This document shows, piece by piece, positions 36,401 to 45,818 of a DNA stretch of 64,000 nt. The stretch's first letter is position 1. Every line of letters begins with the position of its first letter. The DNA comes from an uncultured Bacteroidota bacterium (lineage in GTDB: Bacteria; Bacteroidota; Bacteroidia; Chitinophagales; LD1). Under the pieces are notes generated by a model. It was not told where the DNA came from. It ran no database searches and saw only the letters and a program-made list of their open reading frames with translations. The stretch spans positions 12,780 through 76,779 of the forward strand of contig CALAYL010000049.1 in the NCBI GenBank assembly GCA_937894725.1. Reading direction: 5' to 3'. The position numbers and the translations under genes are program-made.

Positions 36401-38661
36401 CTAATAGTCTGATCAGCATTTGTACCGTCAAAATAAATCAAATTATTAGCTCCTGGTGTACCCGCAAAAAAAAGATTGCTAGTAGATGCCGAATTGTAAT
36501 TGGTGAGTGAAGTAGAAGAACGCTGATATGCTACCGCATTGCCAATGCCAGCAGGTAAAGAAGTATTGATAAAAATATTGTTTTGTAGTGTTAAATTTGC
36601 TGTTGTAGCGCTAGTACTAGTCGTTACATATAAAGCTGTAGTGGCAAAATCAGTACCTGAAGAAGATGCGTCAATTCGCACTGTATTAAATGATAGATTT
36701 ACATTGGTAGATGTAGAAGTAACCGTTATATTCACCCCTCTTATAGAAGGCGAGCTTGCAGTAGTAGAAGTAGCATTTGGCGCTCTCAAATCTCCTATAT
36801 AGTTGTTATATACATTTGCAATTCCCGCAGTACCCAAAGTGGATATAATCAATCCAGAAACAGTAGGACTGCCAGTCGAAGAGCTACTTATATCATACAC
36901 TTTGTTCTTAAAAATAGTCGGAGAGCTCGTGGTCATTAAGATGGCAGCAACAGTAGTACCTCCTGTACTCAATGTGTGAATCAAATTGTTTGAAACAGTT
37001 CTAACTCCAGTTACTGTATTGGTATAAATTCCATATACAATTCCAGTTCCTACATGATTAAGGTTTCGAATGATATTGTACTTATAGTTTTCATCTATTG
37101 GTGAGCTAATGTTATATATGCCATACAAAGCACCAGTTCCAGTACTTTTTAAGCAAGATAAGTTGTCAATTAAATTGCTATCTACCACTATAGTTCCAGT
37201 GGATATTTGTATCCCATATAAAAGAGAAGAAGTACCTGTGCCATCTATGGATAAATTTTGAATAGTGTTTCTCTTAACATTTACCCCCATTCCATTAACA
37301 CCTGCAGAAACATAGATTCCAATAGTATTTCCGCCCGTAGAACCAGTTCGGCTTATATTGCTGATTATGTTGTCATTTGCATTTATGGTCATAGCGGCAT
37401 TACTACCACCAGTATAGATAGGATACACTACACCACTTCCTGCCAATGTACTAGTGCCATACGTCCAGTTCGTGATGGTATTATTATTCATATTCAAAAC
37501 TGCTGGGGTAGAGCCGTTATGATAAATCCCTCTCATTGCTCCTGTAGTAGCCGTAAGATAATCGCCTGTTAGTCTATTGCTATTGATGTTTATGGTATTG
37601 CCAGCAGGTGTAGATCCAAAAACATTTTCAATAAATGTAAGGTCTGATGTAGTAGCACCTCCGTGGAGGGTGATGTTATTAAAATTGCAATCTGCACTAG
37701 CACTTGTAGAAGATGAGTTTAGAAAGATACCTCTCATAGTAGTAGTATGATTTACTCCTGAGCCATTGTTGTTGTTTATAGTATTGTAGGATAAATTTAA
37801 TCCCCACTGATTATTGACAAAAATACCCGTAGCAGGGTTTGTGGCTCCTCCGCCTCCAAAATTCAAAATCGTATTGCCTGTAGCTAAACTACCTCCTCCA
37901 ATGTCGTTGCCAGTATCACCCAAAGCAAAAGGAGAGGGAGCTGCGTAGCCGATAAATGTAATTCCCGCATTGCAGTTTTGGATTGTATTGGCATAAATTT
38001 TATTGAATGAGTTTGAACCGCTCGCAGCAGTCACGGTCACTAATCCTGTGGCAGTGTTTAACCCATTTAAAACAGCTATCCCGATAGAGCCATTATGACC
38101 TGGAGAAGTCCATGCTGTATTTTGAAGTCTATTTAAAGTGATGGTGCAATTTTTGATAGTATTATACTGGCATCCATCTGTGGCACTTGCTTTAAATAAG
38201 CCATATCCAAATTCCATAACATTAGTAGTGGTAGTGTTTGCAGGGTTTTCTGCCAAATCCAAACCATCAATAGTCACATAATCGCTACCTGCCAAAACGA
38301 AAAAACCATCTGCAAGTACAGAAGGAGTAGCTACAATACCTGGGTAAGCTATCAATTGAGGATTTGCTCCAATGCCAGATTTTTGAAAAACGATTGGGTT
38401 AGCCAAGGATCCAGTTGCAGTGAGTGTGATTTTTCCTGTAAGGGTTTCTGTATATCCAGCTGCAATGTTTATGGTTACCCCTCCTGCTCCTACACCTTGA
38501 GTATTCAAGTCAGTAACTGCGGCAGCTACAGTGAAATAATCACCCGGTATAGTTTTGACTCCAGATAGCTGGGCCAGCACATTTAGCGAGATAAAGCAAG
38601 TCACAAGGAAAGAGAAAAGTCTAGTGTGCGTTTTTTTTGAGATTGTGAAGAATTGCGCCAT
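33496..38661 (-). CDS. T9SS-secreted protein with beta-helix and Ig-like repeats (type-A CTD)
   Basis: A 1721-residue surface or secreted protein. A Sec signal peptide (FSFLVTCFISLNVLAQ) is followed by about 800 residues of right-handed beta-helix with many NTI and NNTI turns, then bacterial Ig-like or PKD-type modules. Three near-identical 54-residue modules with TINN, TACG and NGCDSII motifs come next, and the type-A sorting domain closes it (VSVYPNPASERL ... RFIKE). The T9SS removes this CTD after export. Function is inferred to be adhesion or polysaccharide handling; no catalytic site was recognised. Its upstream region lacks the shared operator of the other cargo genes. Confidence 0.88.
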   Translation of the reverse strand: MAQFFTISKKTHTRLFSFLVTCFISLNVLAQLSGVKTIPGDYFTVAAAVTDLNTQGVGAGGVTINIAAGYTETLTGKITLTATGSLANPIVFQKSGIGANPQLIAYPGIVATPSVLADGFFVLAGSDYVTIDGLDLAENPANTTTTNVMEFGYGLFKASATDGCQYNTIKNCTITLNRLQNTAWTSPGHNGSIGIAVLNGLNTATGLVTVTAASGSNSFNKIYANTIQNCNAGITFIGYAAPSPFALGDTGNDIGGGSLATGNTILNFGGGGATNPATGIFVNNQWGLNLSYNTINNNNGSGVNHTTTMRGIFLNSSSTSASADCNFNNITLHGGATTSDLTFIENVFGSTPAGNTININSNRLTGDYLTATTGAMRGIYHNGSTPAVLNMNNNTITNWTYGTSTLAGSGVVYPIYTGGSNAAMTINANDNIISNISRTGSTGGNTIGIYVSAGVNGMGVNVKRNTIQNLSIDGTGTSSLLYGIQISTGTIVVDSNLIDNLSCLKSTGTGALYGIYNISSPIDENYKYNIIRNLNHVGTGIVYGIYTNTVTGVRTVSNNLIHTLSTGGTTVAAILMTTSSPTIFKNKVYDISSSSTGSPTVSGLIISTLGTAGIANVYNNYIGDLRAPNATSTTASSPSIRGVNITVTSTSTNVNLSFNTVRIDASSSGTDFATTALYVTTSTSATTANLTLQNNIFINTSLPAGIGNAVAYQRSSTSLTNYNSASTSNLFFAGTPGANNLIYFDGTNADQTISGYKARVSPADANSVAENPTFLSLVGSSPNFLHINPTVPTQIESGGVPVAGISDDFDGDVRNVSTPDIGADEGIFIGADLSGPTISYTNIPNSICTNALTLSATITDPSGVHVGAGLKPRLWYKKSTENNVLAATNTAADNGWKYVEAANSSSPFTFNIDYSLLNSPVVGGDNLDYFVVAQDSALSNNFGVNSATFATAPTSVSLMAANFPVSNTKTYRIISTPVTLVTNASTNQLCEIGDVSFTITGDTITGATYQWQKSLTGSNPWVDIAGATALTYAVTGLDSSYFFRCEISCGGTPISASPSAPILVAVNKPSLLATFNDTVCGPGPITATLGATPDINSDVNWYANPTGGAKLFTGTSFTTPAITSSTTYYAAPTSGGGITNVGKTVPVASPTSGAGTTAFGLVFDALSAFTLQSVVVYPIASTANTAGTVTIDVIDANNVILHTATVNVIGNPLAQATAQTVLLNFNIQPGTNLKLRPGARSTGITGLLFDPSAQAPVGGNYGYPFSIPGVVNINHSTLTAAPANTARLDLYYYFYNWQVTTGCEGPRVPVRAVITTSTITDTSVVACGSFTWYKNGQTYTSSGVYANTVNCNSDSLRLTINNPATSIDTKTACGNYTWINGTNYTANNNSATFTIPNGAANGCDSIITLNLTIKAPASGTETKTACGSFTWINGTTYTSSNNSATFTIAGGAANGCDSVVTLNLTINNPTTGIDTKSACNSFSWIDGNTYTANNNTAMFTVAGGAVNGCDSIITLNLTIKQSSASTIADTICNGASYTFGTQTLTQGGTYTRTIPNAAGCDSVITLNLFVRPAVSVAIAKAGNTLTASSGFVSYQWKLNGSNIPSANAQTYTATTNGNYTVAVTDANGCSETSAITNVMGVGINDITEIAVSVYPNPASERLFINCAASIESIEIVDVLGKRAMVIDHATAQLDISTLSSAPYTLVIKTAKGNTTKRFIKE
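34107..34592 (-). repeat. Three tandem 162-bp coding repeats in the beta-helix T9SS gene
   Basis: Three in-frame copies of a 54-residue unit with TACG/SACN, TANNNSATFTI and NGCDSIITLNLTI. The copies are close enough to suggest recent duplication, and the unit can expand or contract without breaking the frame. Confidence 0.85.
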
Positions 38662-38791
38662 AATGCGTGATTTTAGTTGTTAAAAAAGAAGATTTGTTTT
38701 TTAGAAAATAGTTGAATTATAAATCAATAATAAGCAAAATGTCTAGGTTTAGGTAGTTTCTCATAGTAAGATCTTTTTAAAGCAAAAAAAA

Positions 38792-38814
38792 CCTCGCCCA
38801 TTTTGTGAGCGAGG
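38792..38814 (-). terminator. Terminator of the LamG/Ig-like T9SS gene
   Basis: A 9-bp stem with one mismatch (CCTCGCTCA against TGGGCGAGG in the transcript) and a 5-nt loop, followed by a T-run on the minus strand. It is 24 bp past the stop codon of the gene at 38838-43601. Confidence 0.88.
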
Positions 38815-38837
38815 TGATAAAACAAAACACGAGATTC

Positions 38838-41800
38838 TTATTCTTTTGTAAAAGAGATTCGTTGGATGCCTTTTGCTGTTTTTAGTAAAATCATATAGCG
38901 AGCTGAACTAAGTGAAGAAATATCTACTAGTTCATTTACATGGTCAGATGAAAGAACTTTTCTGCCAACCATGTCCGTTATTTCTAAGGATTTAATAACC
39001 TCTGTTGTGGTGATAATAAGCTTATCACTTGCAGGATTTGGATATATAGATACCGCTATTTCTGTAATATGATTTATCCCTACACCAGTTACATTGGTGA
39101 TAGCACTAATTCCGCTACATCCATTAGCATCCGTTACTTGCACCGTATAGTTGCCATTGGCAGGAGCTGTGTAGCTTTGATTTTCTGCACCGTTTATGTC
39201 ACTACTGTTCAACTGCCATTGATAACTAGCAAATGTTTGTGTGCTTAGATCAAAGCCGTTTTGGGTGATGGTCGGTTGTGGTAAGCTGTTCACGGTGAGA
39301 GTAAGGGTAACAATACTATCACATCCGCCCGATGAGATGAGTGTGTCAAGGTATTGACCTTGTTGCATCAAGGCTTGACCATTGAAGGTAAATGTTTCGC
39401 CTTGGCAGATGGCTTTGTTAATACTTCCTGTCACAAAAGTATTCACCACCAAGTTAAGTACAATAAAACTATCGCAACCAAATGTAGTTTGCAGTGTATC
39501 AAAATACTGTCCAGCTTGGGTTAAACCTTGTCCATCGAAGTTGTATGACTGTCCGGAGCAGATGCTGGCGTTGATTGTGCTAGTTGGGCTTGGATTTACC
39601 ACTACTGTAACGCTAGCTGTATCAGAACAAGCATTGGCATTAGTTGCTGTAGCAATGTAAGTGGTGGTTTGGGTAGGTGATACTGTTTTTATAGTGCCGC
39701 TGCCTAATCCATTGTTCCAAGCGCCACCAGTACCGCCCGAAACGATAAGCGTAACCGATTCGCCTTGACAAATTACTGCCGCGGCAGGTGAAACTACAGC
39801 CACGGGTGCTGTGCGTATGGTAACCGCTATTGATGCAGTGGCGGTGCAGTTAGCAGCGTTAGCTACGGTGACTGAATAGGTAGTAGCAGCTGTAGGAGTA
39901 AAGTTAGCTAGCGCATTATTACCTCCGCCATTGCTCCAAGTATAAGTGTCCCCACCAGTAGCAGTGAGTGCAATAGAATTACCAGGGCAAACCGATGGAA
40001 TTACTGTAGTAATGCCCGCTGTAGGGTTGGCATTTACAGAGATAGATTTTGTAGCCGTTGCAGAGCAATTGGCTCCAATACTTACGGTAACTGTGTAAGT
40101 GGTAGTAGCAGAAGGCGAAACAGTAATGTCGGCAGAAGATGCACTAGTACTCCAAGCGTAAGTATTGCCACCATTAGCAGTTAGTGTTACACTACTTCCT
40201 GCGCATACCGATGATGGGCCTGCAATAGTTGCAGTAGGTGCAGATTGCACACTAATCGTTTGAGATGCAGTGGCAGTGCAGTTGCCTGTTCCGGTTACAG
40301 TTACAGTATAAGTGGTGTTTGTAGTTGGTGAGAATGTTGCCGATGCATTGCTTCCTCCACTATTGCTCCATGCATAAGTGCCGCCTCCGCTTGCAGTCAA
40401 TGTAGCAGATAAGCCCGAACAAATAGTTGTAGGTCCGTTAATAGCAACATTTGGAATTGCGTTCACCGTAACTAATCTTGATGCTGTAGCCGAACAGTTG
40501 GTAGCGTTGGTAACAGTAACAGTGTATGCAGTATTTGCAGTTGGTGAGAACGTTGCCGCAGCATTACTTCCGCCTGAGTTACTCCATGCATAAGCTGTAC
40601 CACCACTTGCAGTAAGTGTTGCACTTGCACCATTACAAATAGCCACTGTAGTAGGTGAAATTGCTGCTGTTGGATTGGCATTCACCGTTACTAATCTTGA
40701 TGCTGTAGCCGAGCAGTTTGCTGCATTGGTTACGGTTACTGTGTAAGTAGTATTTGTAGTTGGTGAAAAAGTTGCCGCAGCATTGCTTCCGCCCGAATTG
40801 CTCCAAGCGTATTGTGTGCCACCGCTTACTGTGAGTGTTGCACTTGCGCCATTACAAATAGCCACTGTAGCCGGTGAAATCGCTGCTGTAGGATTTGCAT
40901 TTACAGTTACCAATCTTGATGCTGTTGCTGAACAGTTATTCGCATTAGTTATGGTTACAGTATATGTTGTATTTGTAGTTGGTGAGAACGTTGCCGCAGC
41001 ATTACTTCCGCCTGAGTTACTCCATGCATAAGCTGTGCCACCACTTGCTGTAAGGCTTGCGCTTGTTCCTGAACAAATAGTAGCCGTTGCAGGAGAAATA
41101 GTAGCCGTTGGATTTACATTTACTGTTACTGAACGAACAGCCGTAGCCGAACAATTATTCGCATTGGTTACGGTTACGGTGTAGGTAGTATTGGTAGTGG
41201 GCGAGAATGTAGCTGCTGCGCTATTGCCTCCGCTATTGCTCCAGACAAAAGAAGTTCCCCCACTAGCTGTTAGCGTAGCTGATTGTCCATTACATATAGC
41301 CAAAGTAGCTGGAGCGATAGCTGCTGTAGGTAGCGCATTTACAACTACTGTTACTGCCACCCTTGATGAAGCGCAAGCACCTAAACCTGATTGCACATAG
41401 AAAGTTTTGTTGGCCGTTAATGCGCCTGTATTAAAGCTTGTGCCACTGCCTAAATTCGTGCCGTTTGTCGGTACATCAAACCAATACAAAGTACCAGAGC
41501 CGCTGGCGGTGAGTGTGGTAGAACTGCCTCTGCACACCGTAAGTGCGGGTGTAACGGTGGTGTTGGTTGGAGCAGAAGCAGGTGTGCTTACTACGTTTAC
41601 GGTAATTTGTATATAACTATAGCATTCCGGCCCCGAAGTAATGGCATCGAAAGTGGTATTAGCCGTTAATATAGGTGTGGTAAGTGTCAAACCTGAAGGA
41701 AGTTGTGTAAATCCCTCATACCAATCTACACTTGGAGCAGTAGTAGAAACCGATAAAGTGGTAGAAGTACCCGAACAGATAGTAAGATTGCTTGCAGGCG

Positions 41801-43601
41801 TAGTGTTTACTGGGTTAGCATATTGGTATTTTACATTAATGGTAATAGGAGTTCTTGCTGAATTACCGCAACTACTACCTGCTTCTGCATAATAGGTAAG
41901 AGGCGCGGTTTGACCTGGCCCCGAAGCAATGTTGGGCAAGTAGGGTGTAGTAAACGTTGTACCCGTTCCTAAAACTGTACCTCCACTAGCTTGACTATAC
42001 CAAGAAATAGTTCCTGTTCCCGTCACTGTCAACACGGCAGATTGACCAGCACAAATGGTCGTATTACTTGCTGTGGTAGTGTTTGTCGGAGCTGCGGGTA
42101 TTGCAGCTCCAACAGTTACTGGTACTGTTACTGCAAAACTACATTGATTGCTACTCGGGTCAATAGCTCTGAAACTGTATGAAGCGTTTGCGTTAAGGAC
42201 AGGTGTAGTATAACTTGTAGTTGTACTTAATGTTGTAAATGGAGGTTGATTAAGATACCACTCCACATTAGGGGCATTTGATGTTCCAGTTAATACAGTA
42301 GAAGTACCGGCACAAATATTAAGATTAGCTGGAGGTGTTGTGTTCTGAGCTGAATACTGATAGTTTACAGTTATGTTGATTGGTGTTCTTACCGAAGTGC
42401 CACAGCCACTGCTTGCTTCGGCATAATAGGTAACGGTTGTAGTTTGCCCAGGCCCTGGTGTGTTAGGTAAAGCAGGGGTAGTAAATGTTGTCCCTGTGCC
42501 AAGTGATGTTCCACCTGTAGATTGGTTGTACCAGTTTACTGTGCCGGTTGCAGTTACTGTAAGATTAGTGGTATTTGTTCCGCATCTGGATAAAAAGAAA
42601 GACTGTGTTGCATTTACCGGTGCAGCAGGCGGAGTTGATGGTGTAATTGTTACGGTAATAGGTACTCGAGCATAAGATCGACAATTTCCTGGACTTCCTG
42701 CCTGCTCTACCCAATAGGTAGTAGTAGTAGTTAAATTAGGTGTAGTAAAAGTTCCGCCAGTAGCTAGTGGATTGCCTCCAACTGAAGTTGGATACCATAC
42801 TTGCAAGGAATTTGGGTTGCTTAAACTTAAAGTAGTACTTCCGCCATTGCATACAGATAAATTTGCAACTGGTGTATTACTAGCAGGCGGCACAGCAGTG
42901 CAAAGAAAAGGAGTAAGCGATATTGCATCGTTATAGTAAAACACATCCTGAATTCTACCCTCAAATTGTTGATCACCAGTCCAAACATTGCCTATTCTGA
43001 AAATCCGGTTACTCGTGCCATAAGCAATCGAGGTTGTATTTACAGTTGAACTTACAGCCACACCATCTACATAGAGTTGTAAAAGGCCAGAACTGTTTCT
43101 TGTGAGTGAAACCAATTTCCATGTATTCAAGTAGTTGGCTGAAGTAACAGCTACTATTCCACCCACAAATCCTCCTGTTCTGCGATAACCATATTGTAGA
43201 TTTAAAACGCCTGCGTTGTTAGTAAATCGCAGATAAATGTCATTATCCCCCATCGTTAAAATGCTGGATAATCCATTGGTAGGTGTTACTGCATCCATAT
43301 AAACCCAAGCAGATAAAGTAAATGTTTGGTTTTGGAAAGGTGTAGGATTGCTAAAATAGTTGTACAAAACAGCATCGGTAGAGCCTTGTCCAAATCGGGT
43401 TGATGTGTTTGGTAACGAATTTCTGCCAACCTCTTGCGTACAGGCACAACCGGAACTATCTGCATTATAGCCGTTGCCCGAGTAATCTTTGTAGTTGGTA
43501 TTGCCTAAAGGATAATAGGCAATCAATCCCGTGGTGGAAATTTGCGCAAAGCTGAGCATAAATGCCATCGTTGCGATCAGTGTAGTCCATAATTTTTTCA
43601 T
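38838..43601 (-). CDS. T9SS-secreted adhesin with LamG-like and Ig-like repeats (type-A CTD)
   Basis: A 1587-residue protein starting MKKLWTTLIATMAFMLSFAQ, a clear Sec signal. A LamG/concanavalin-like domain follows (about 20-240, GLIAYYPLGNTNYKDYSGNG), then six or so Ig-like modules with WYNQSTGG/TPALPN motifs, then eight 73-residue modules of the NPTAAISPATVAICNG type, two shorter NGCDS modules, and a type-A sorting domain (VSIYPNPASDKL). Start chosen at 43601: the frame stays open another 47 codons upstream, but those codons read a conserved operator block that recurs before other genes. The repeats suggest a surface adhesin. Confidence 0.9.
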   Translation of the reverse strand: MKKLWTTLIATMAFMLSFAQISTTGLIAYYPLGNTNYKDYSGNGYNADSSGCACTQEVGRNSLPNTSTRFGQGSTDAVLYNYFSNPTPFQNQTFTLSAWVYMDAVTPTNGLSSILTMGDNDIYLRFTNNAGVLNLQYGYRRTGGFVGGIVAVTSANYLNTWKLVSLTRNSSGLLQLYVDGVAVSSTVNTTSIAYGTSNRIFRIGNVWTGDQQFEGRIQDVFYYNDAISLTPFLCTAVPPASNTPVANLSVCNGGSTTLSLSNPNSLQVWYPTSVGGNPLATGGTFTTPNLTTTTTYWVEQAGSPGNCRSYARVPITVTITPSTPPAAPVNATQSFFLSRCGTNTTNLTVTATGTVNWYNQSTGGTSLGTGTTFTTPALPNTPGPGQTTTVTYYAEASSGCGTSVRTPINITVNYQYSAQNTTPPANLNICAGTSTVLTGTSNAPNVEWYLNQPPFTTLSTTTSYTTPVLNANASYSFRAIDPSSNQCSFAVTVPVTVGAAIPAAPTNTTTASNTTICAGQSAVLTVTGTGTISWYSQASGGTVLGTGTTFTTPYLPNIASGPGQTAPLTYYAEAGSSCGNSARTPITINVKYQYANPVNTTPASNLTICSGTSTTLSVSTTAPSVDWYEGFTQLPSGLTLTTPILTANTTFDAITSGPECYSYIQITVNVVSTPASAPTNTTVTPALTVCRGSSTTLTASGSGTLYWFDVPTNGTNLGSGTSFNTGALTANKTFYVQSGLGACASSRVAVTVVVNALPTAAIAPATLAICNGQSATLTASGGTSFVWSNSGGNSAAATFSPTTNTTYTVTVTNANNCSATAVRSVTVNVNPTATISPATATICSGTSASLTASGGTAYAWSNSGGSNAAATFSPTTNTTYTVTITNANNCSATASRLVTVNANPTAAISPATVAICNGASATLTVSGGTQYAWSNSGGSNAAATFSPTTNTTYTVTVTNAANCSATASRLVTVNANPTAAISPTTVAICNGASATLTASGGTAYAWSNSGGSNAAATFSPTANTAYTVTVTNATNCSATASRLVTVNAIPNVAINGPTTICSGLSATLTASGGGTYAWSNSGGSNASATFSPTTNTTYTVTVTGTGNCTATASQTISVQSAPTATIAGPSSVCAGSSVTLTANGGNTYAWSTSASSADITVSPSATTTYTVTVSIGANCSATATKSISVNANPTAGITTVIPSVCPGNSIALTATGGDTYTWSNGGGNNALANFTPTAATTYSVTVANAANCTATASIAVTIRTAPVAVVSPAAAVICQGESVTLIVSGGTGGAWNNGLGSGTIKTVSPTQTTTYIATATNANACSDTASVTVVVNPSPTSTINASICSGQSYNFDGQGLTQAGQYFDTLQTTFGCDSFIVLNLVVNTFVTGSINKAICQGETFTFNGQALMQQGQYLDTLISSGGCDSIVTLTLTVNSLPQPTITQNGFDLSTQTFASYQWQLNSSDINGAENQSYTAPANGNYTVQVTDANGCSGISAITNVTGVGINHITEIAVSIYPNPASDKLIITTTEVIKSLEITDMVGRKVLSSDHVNELVDISSLSSARYMILLKTAKGIQRISFTKE
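39594..41340 (-). repeat. Eight tandem Ig-like coding repeats of about 216-219 bp
   Basis: Eight in-frame copies of a 73-residue module (core TLTASGGTAYAWSNSGG). Neighbouring copies in the middle are nearly identical, so slippage or recombination could change the copy number. Related modules recur in the gene at 51586-56133. Confidence 0.85.
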
Positions 43602-43711
43602 AATTTTTAAGTTTTGTCTAGTGCAAAAGTGCACTTCGAATTCATTGAATTTCCACTCAACTAACGAGCTACGTGTAGCCGATGTACGAAAGTGCCATTT
43701 GGGTGTACGAA
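43602..43711 (-). promoter_or_regulatory. Shared operator block A, before the LamG/Ig-like adhesin gene
   Basis: Three half-sites with plus-strand core ACGA start at 43664, 43686 and 43707 (steps of 22 and 21 bp). A -7-like box CACTTTTG (minus strand, 43624-43631) lies 23 bp from the ATG at 43601 and 33 bp from the first half-site. TGTACGAAAGTG occurs twice exactly. The spacing fits LytTR-domain regulators, which bind pairs of repeats about 21-22 bp apart. Confidence 0.75.
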
Positions 43712-43728
43712 AGTGGTTTTTGGGCAAG

Positions 43729-43763
43729 AAAAATCCCGACACTTTTGTAGCATCGGGATTTTT
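43729..43763 (-). terminator. Terminator of the beta-propeller T9SS gene
   Basis: An 11-bp perfect stem AAAAATCCCGA / TCGGGATTTTT with a 13-nt loop. It lies 17 bp past the stop of the gene at 43780-45660 and next to operator block A of the following gene. Confidence 0.85.
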
Positions 43764-43779
43764 TATTGAGAATTAAATA

Positions 43780-45660
43780 TTAGTTACCAACTGTCAATCG
43801 CTTTACGCTGCGCTGACCTTCTACCTCTACCGATACTAGATATACGCCTTTAGCGAAGTTAGATACGTTGATAGTTTCACGCTCCGATGGATTCACTAAT
43901 TCAAAAGCTACTTTACCTAGCATATCTATGATTTTTACGCTAGATGCTTTTTCAGCAATTTCTAATGTTACAATAGTATTTGCTGGATTCGGATATAAAT
44001 TGAAATCAAACCCACCCGTAGCTTCTTTGATACCTACTGACCCTGGTGTAAACTGAGCACAGGCTGATTGTGTAGAGCAAAATCCCTTTTCAATTTTTAC
44101 AAATGCATTAGTGCTTTGGGCAAGTACTACACTTTGTGTGGTACCTGCTGCCAATGGCTGATTAGTAGCGCAATTTACCCACTCATAGCTTGCTGCATCT
44201 GCAATATTTGCGGTGAGGCCTGTAGCTGTAGCGCTTGCGGTAGCAGGACAAGCAGCAAAAGTATGCTTGGAAAAGAACGCACAGCTTTGACCAGGTTTAT
44301 CAGCCGCATAAATAGACTCAGCTGTACCTAAATTTAAATCAACAGTATCTGTCGAAAAACGACCCACCGACAACACCTCATCGTTGATTACTTTTACGCT
44401 ATTGAAAAAGCCACTGGCTTTTGCTTTCAAATCTGCTACACCCGAAAACTGCCCGCCTTTTGTTAACTTCAGAATGAATGGTGTGTTGATATTAGGTCTA
44501 ATTAAATTGTTCACTGCTGTAGAGTCAGGATTGAAATCAACCGTGTCTTTGTAGTAACCGCTTGCATATATATTGCCACTTTTGTCTAACATTATTCTTT
44601 CAGTAGTGTTTGCTCCTGTGCCTACTAACTGCTTTGCCCATTGAGCCACACCAGCAGCATTGTATTTAATGATAAATGCGTTTATCACATCTGGTGAATT
44701 AAGTGATAGGCTTGCACCAAAATCAACAGGGAAGGTGCATCTAAAAAAACCAGAAAAATAGACGTTGCTAGCTTCATCTGTAGTAACACACGTGCCACTG
44801 CTGAGATAATCACATCTAAAGCTTTTGATATACCCATAACTTCCAGTGCTATTAATTTTTAATAAATAAGGCTGACTGTTAGAAAAATTAGAATTAATAA
44901 CCTGACTAGAATTGGCGGGATTGTAGTATAAAGTACCATTATAGCTGCCCGTCAAATACACATTACCAGCAGTGTCTATTGTAAAGTCATTTCCTGAAAC
45001 TTGGCTACTGCCAGGATTCGCAGTTATAAAATATTGCCAACTAGAACTTGCGCTTGATTTTATGACTACTTCTGCCTTGGCTCCGCTAATGGAAAAATCT
45101 CTAAAGTTGTAGTATAATGCTCCATCTTTATCTTGTTTGAGTTTCCCAAAAGTTTGAGTTCCAGCTGCTGGTTGTGCAGCAACGGTTACATATTGCCCTG
45201 CAGGATTTAATCTCAAAATAAACCAATCACCTCCATTAGATGTAACTAACTGGTCGGCAACACCCGGATCAAAGTCAGCTGTACCAGCAAAATCACCACC
45301 GATTAAAACGTCTTGGCTGGGGCGCACAATCACAGATTTCGCAATCACACCTGAATTGCCTTGAATTAGTTTTGCCCAAAGAAGGTCTCCAACATTGCTG
45401 TACTTGGCCACAAATGCTGCAAGACTGCCATCAGGGCTTAATTGGGTAACTCCTGCTTTAATATCCATATCTACCGTGTCGCCATTTCCGATTGTTCCCA
45501 CTACGTAATAATTCCCAGAGCTGTCTCTGTCAATATCATAAATAAACGGTTGATTAGATCCTGTAGTTTGAAATAGCCCTCCCCATTTAAAATCGAGGTC
45601 TTGTGCAAATGCGAAGGCGCTAAGCACCATCGCTGTCATGAATGTAATTGTCTTTTTCAT
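43780..45660 (-). CDS. T9SS-secreted beta-propeller (SBBP-like) protein, type-A CTD
   Basis: A 626-residue protein with signal peptide MKKTITFMTAMVLSAFAFAQ. The body has repeated blades (WAKLIQGNSGV, IGGDFAGTADFDPG, DTAGNVYLTGSYNGT, ASGYYKDTVDFNPD), typical of SBBP propeller proteins. A sorting domain closes it (FNLYPNPANTIVTLEI ... RLTVGN). Start at 45660 is set by the signal peptide; the in-frame extension of 57 codons reads operator block B. Likely a surface-exposed propeller; ligand unknown. Confidence 0.88.
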   Translation of the reverse strand: MKKTITFMTAMVLSAFAFAQDLDFKWGGLFQTTGSNQPFIYDIDRDSSGNYYVVGTIGNGDTVDMDIKAGVTQLSPDGSLAAFVAKYSNVGDLLWAKLIQGNSGVIAKSVIVRPSQDVLIGGDFAGTADFDPGVADQLVTSNGGDWFILRLNPAGQYVTVAAQPAAGTQTFGKLKQDKDGALYYNFRDFSISGAKAEVVIKSSASSSWQYFITANPGSSQVSGNDFTIDTAGNVYLTGSYNGTLYYNPANSSQVINSNFSNSQPYLLKINSTGSYGYIKSFRCDYLSSGTCVTTDEASNVYFSGFFRCTFPVDFGASLSLNSPDVINAFIIKYNAAGVAQWAKQLVGTGANTTERIMLDKSGNIYASGYYKDTVDFNPDSTAVNNLIRPNINTPFILKLTKGGQFSGVADLKAKASGFFNSVKVINDEVLSVGRFSTDTVDLNLGTAESIYAADKPGQSCAFFSKHTFAACPATASATATGLTANIADAASYEWVNCATNQPLAAGTTQSVVLAQSTNAFVKIEKGFCSTQSACAQFTPGSVGIKEATGGFDFNLYPNPANTIVTLEIAEKASSVKIIDMLGKVAFELVNPSERETINVSNFAKGVYLVSVEVEGQRSVKRLTVGN

Positions 45661-45770
45661 ATTGTTTAAATTTTGTTTACTGCAAAAGTGCATTTCGATT
45701 TCTATGAAATACCGCCCAACTAACGAGTTCCGTGTAGCCGATGTACGAAAGTGCCTTTTGGGTGTATGAA
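45661..45770 (-). promoter_or_regulatory. Shared operator block B, before the beta-propeller gene
   Basis: Half-site cores start at 45723 (ACGA), 45745 (ACGA) and 45766 (ATGA), again at steps of 22 and 21 bp. The -7-like box CACTTTTG (45683-45690) is 23 bp from the ATG and 33 bp from the first half-site, exactly as in block A. Confidence 0.75.
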
Positions 45771-45792
45771 AGTAGTTTTTGGGCAAAAAAAA

Positions 45793-45818
45793 TCCCGCCT
45801 CCATTACTGAAAGCGGGA
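45793..45818 (-). terminator. Terminator of the YD-repeat T9SS gene
   Basis: TCCCGC / GCGGGA stem with a 14-nt loop, with eight A on the plus strand (a T-run in the transcript). It lies 51 bp past the stop of the gene at 45869-47365. Confidence 0.75.

Noticed and set aside
38662..38790. Search for the shared operator before the beta-helix T9SS gene
   Set aside because: No ACGA-type cores at 62-63 bp from the ATG and no matching -7 box were found, so this gene is not included in the proposed regulon.
39594..41340. Regular repeats that could be taken for a CRISPR array
   Set aside because: The repeats are in frame, about 216 bp long, code for Ig-like modules, and have no unique spacers.
35139..42675. 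Many long open frames on the opposite strand of the adhesin genes
   Set aside because: They are shadows caused by the repetitive, Thr/Ala/Gly-rich coding sequence; they have no start context, no family features and follow the repeat period.
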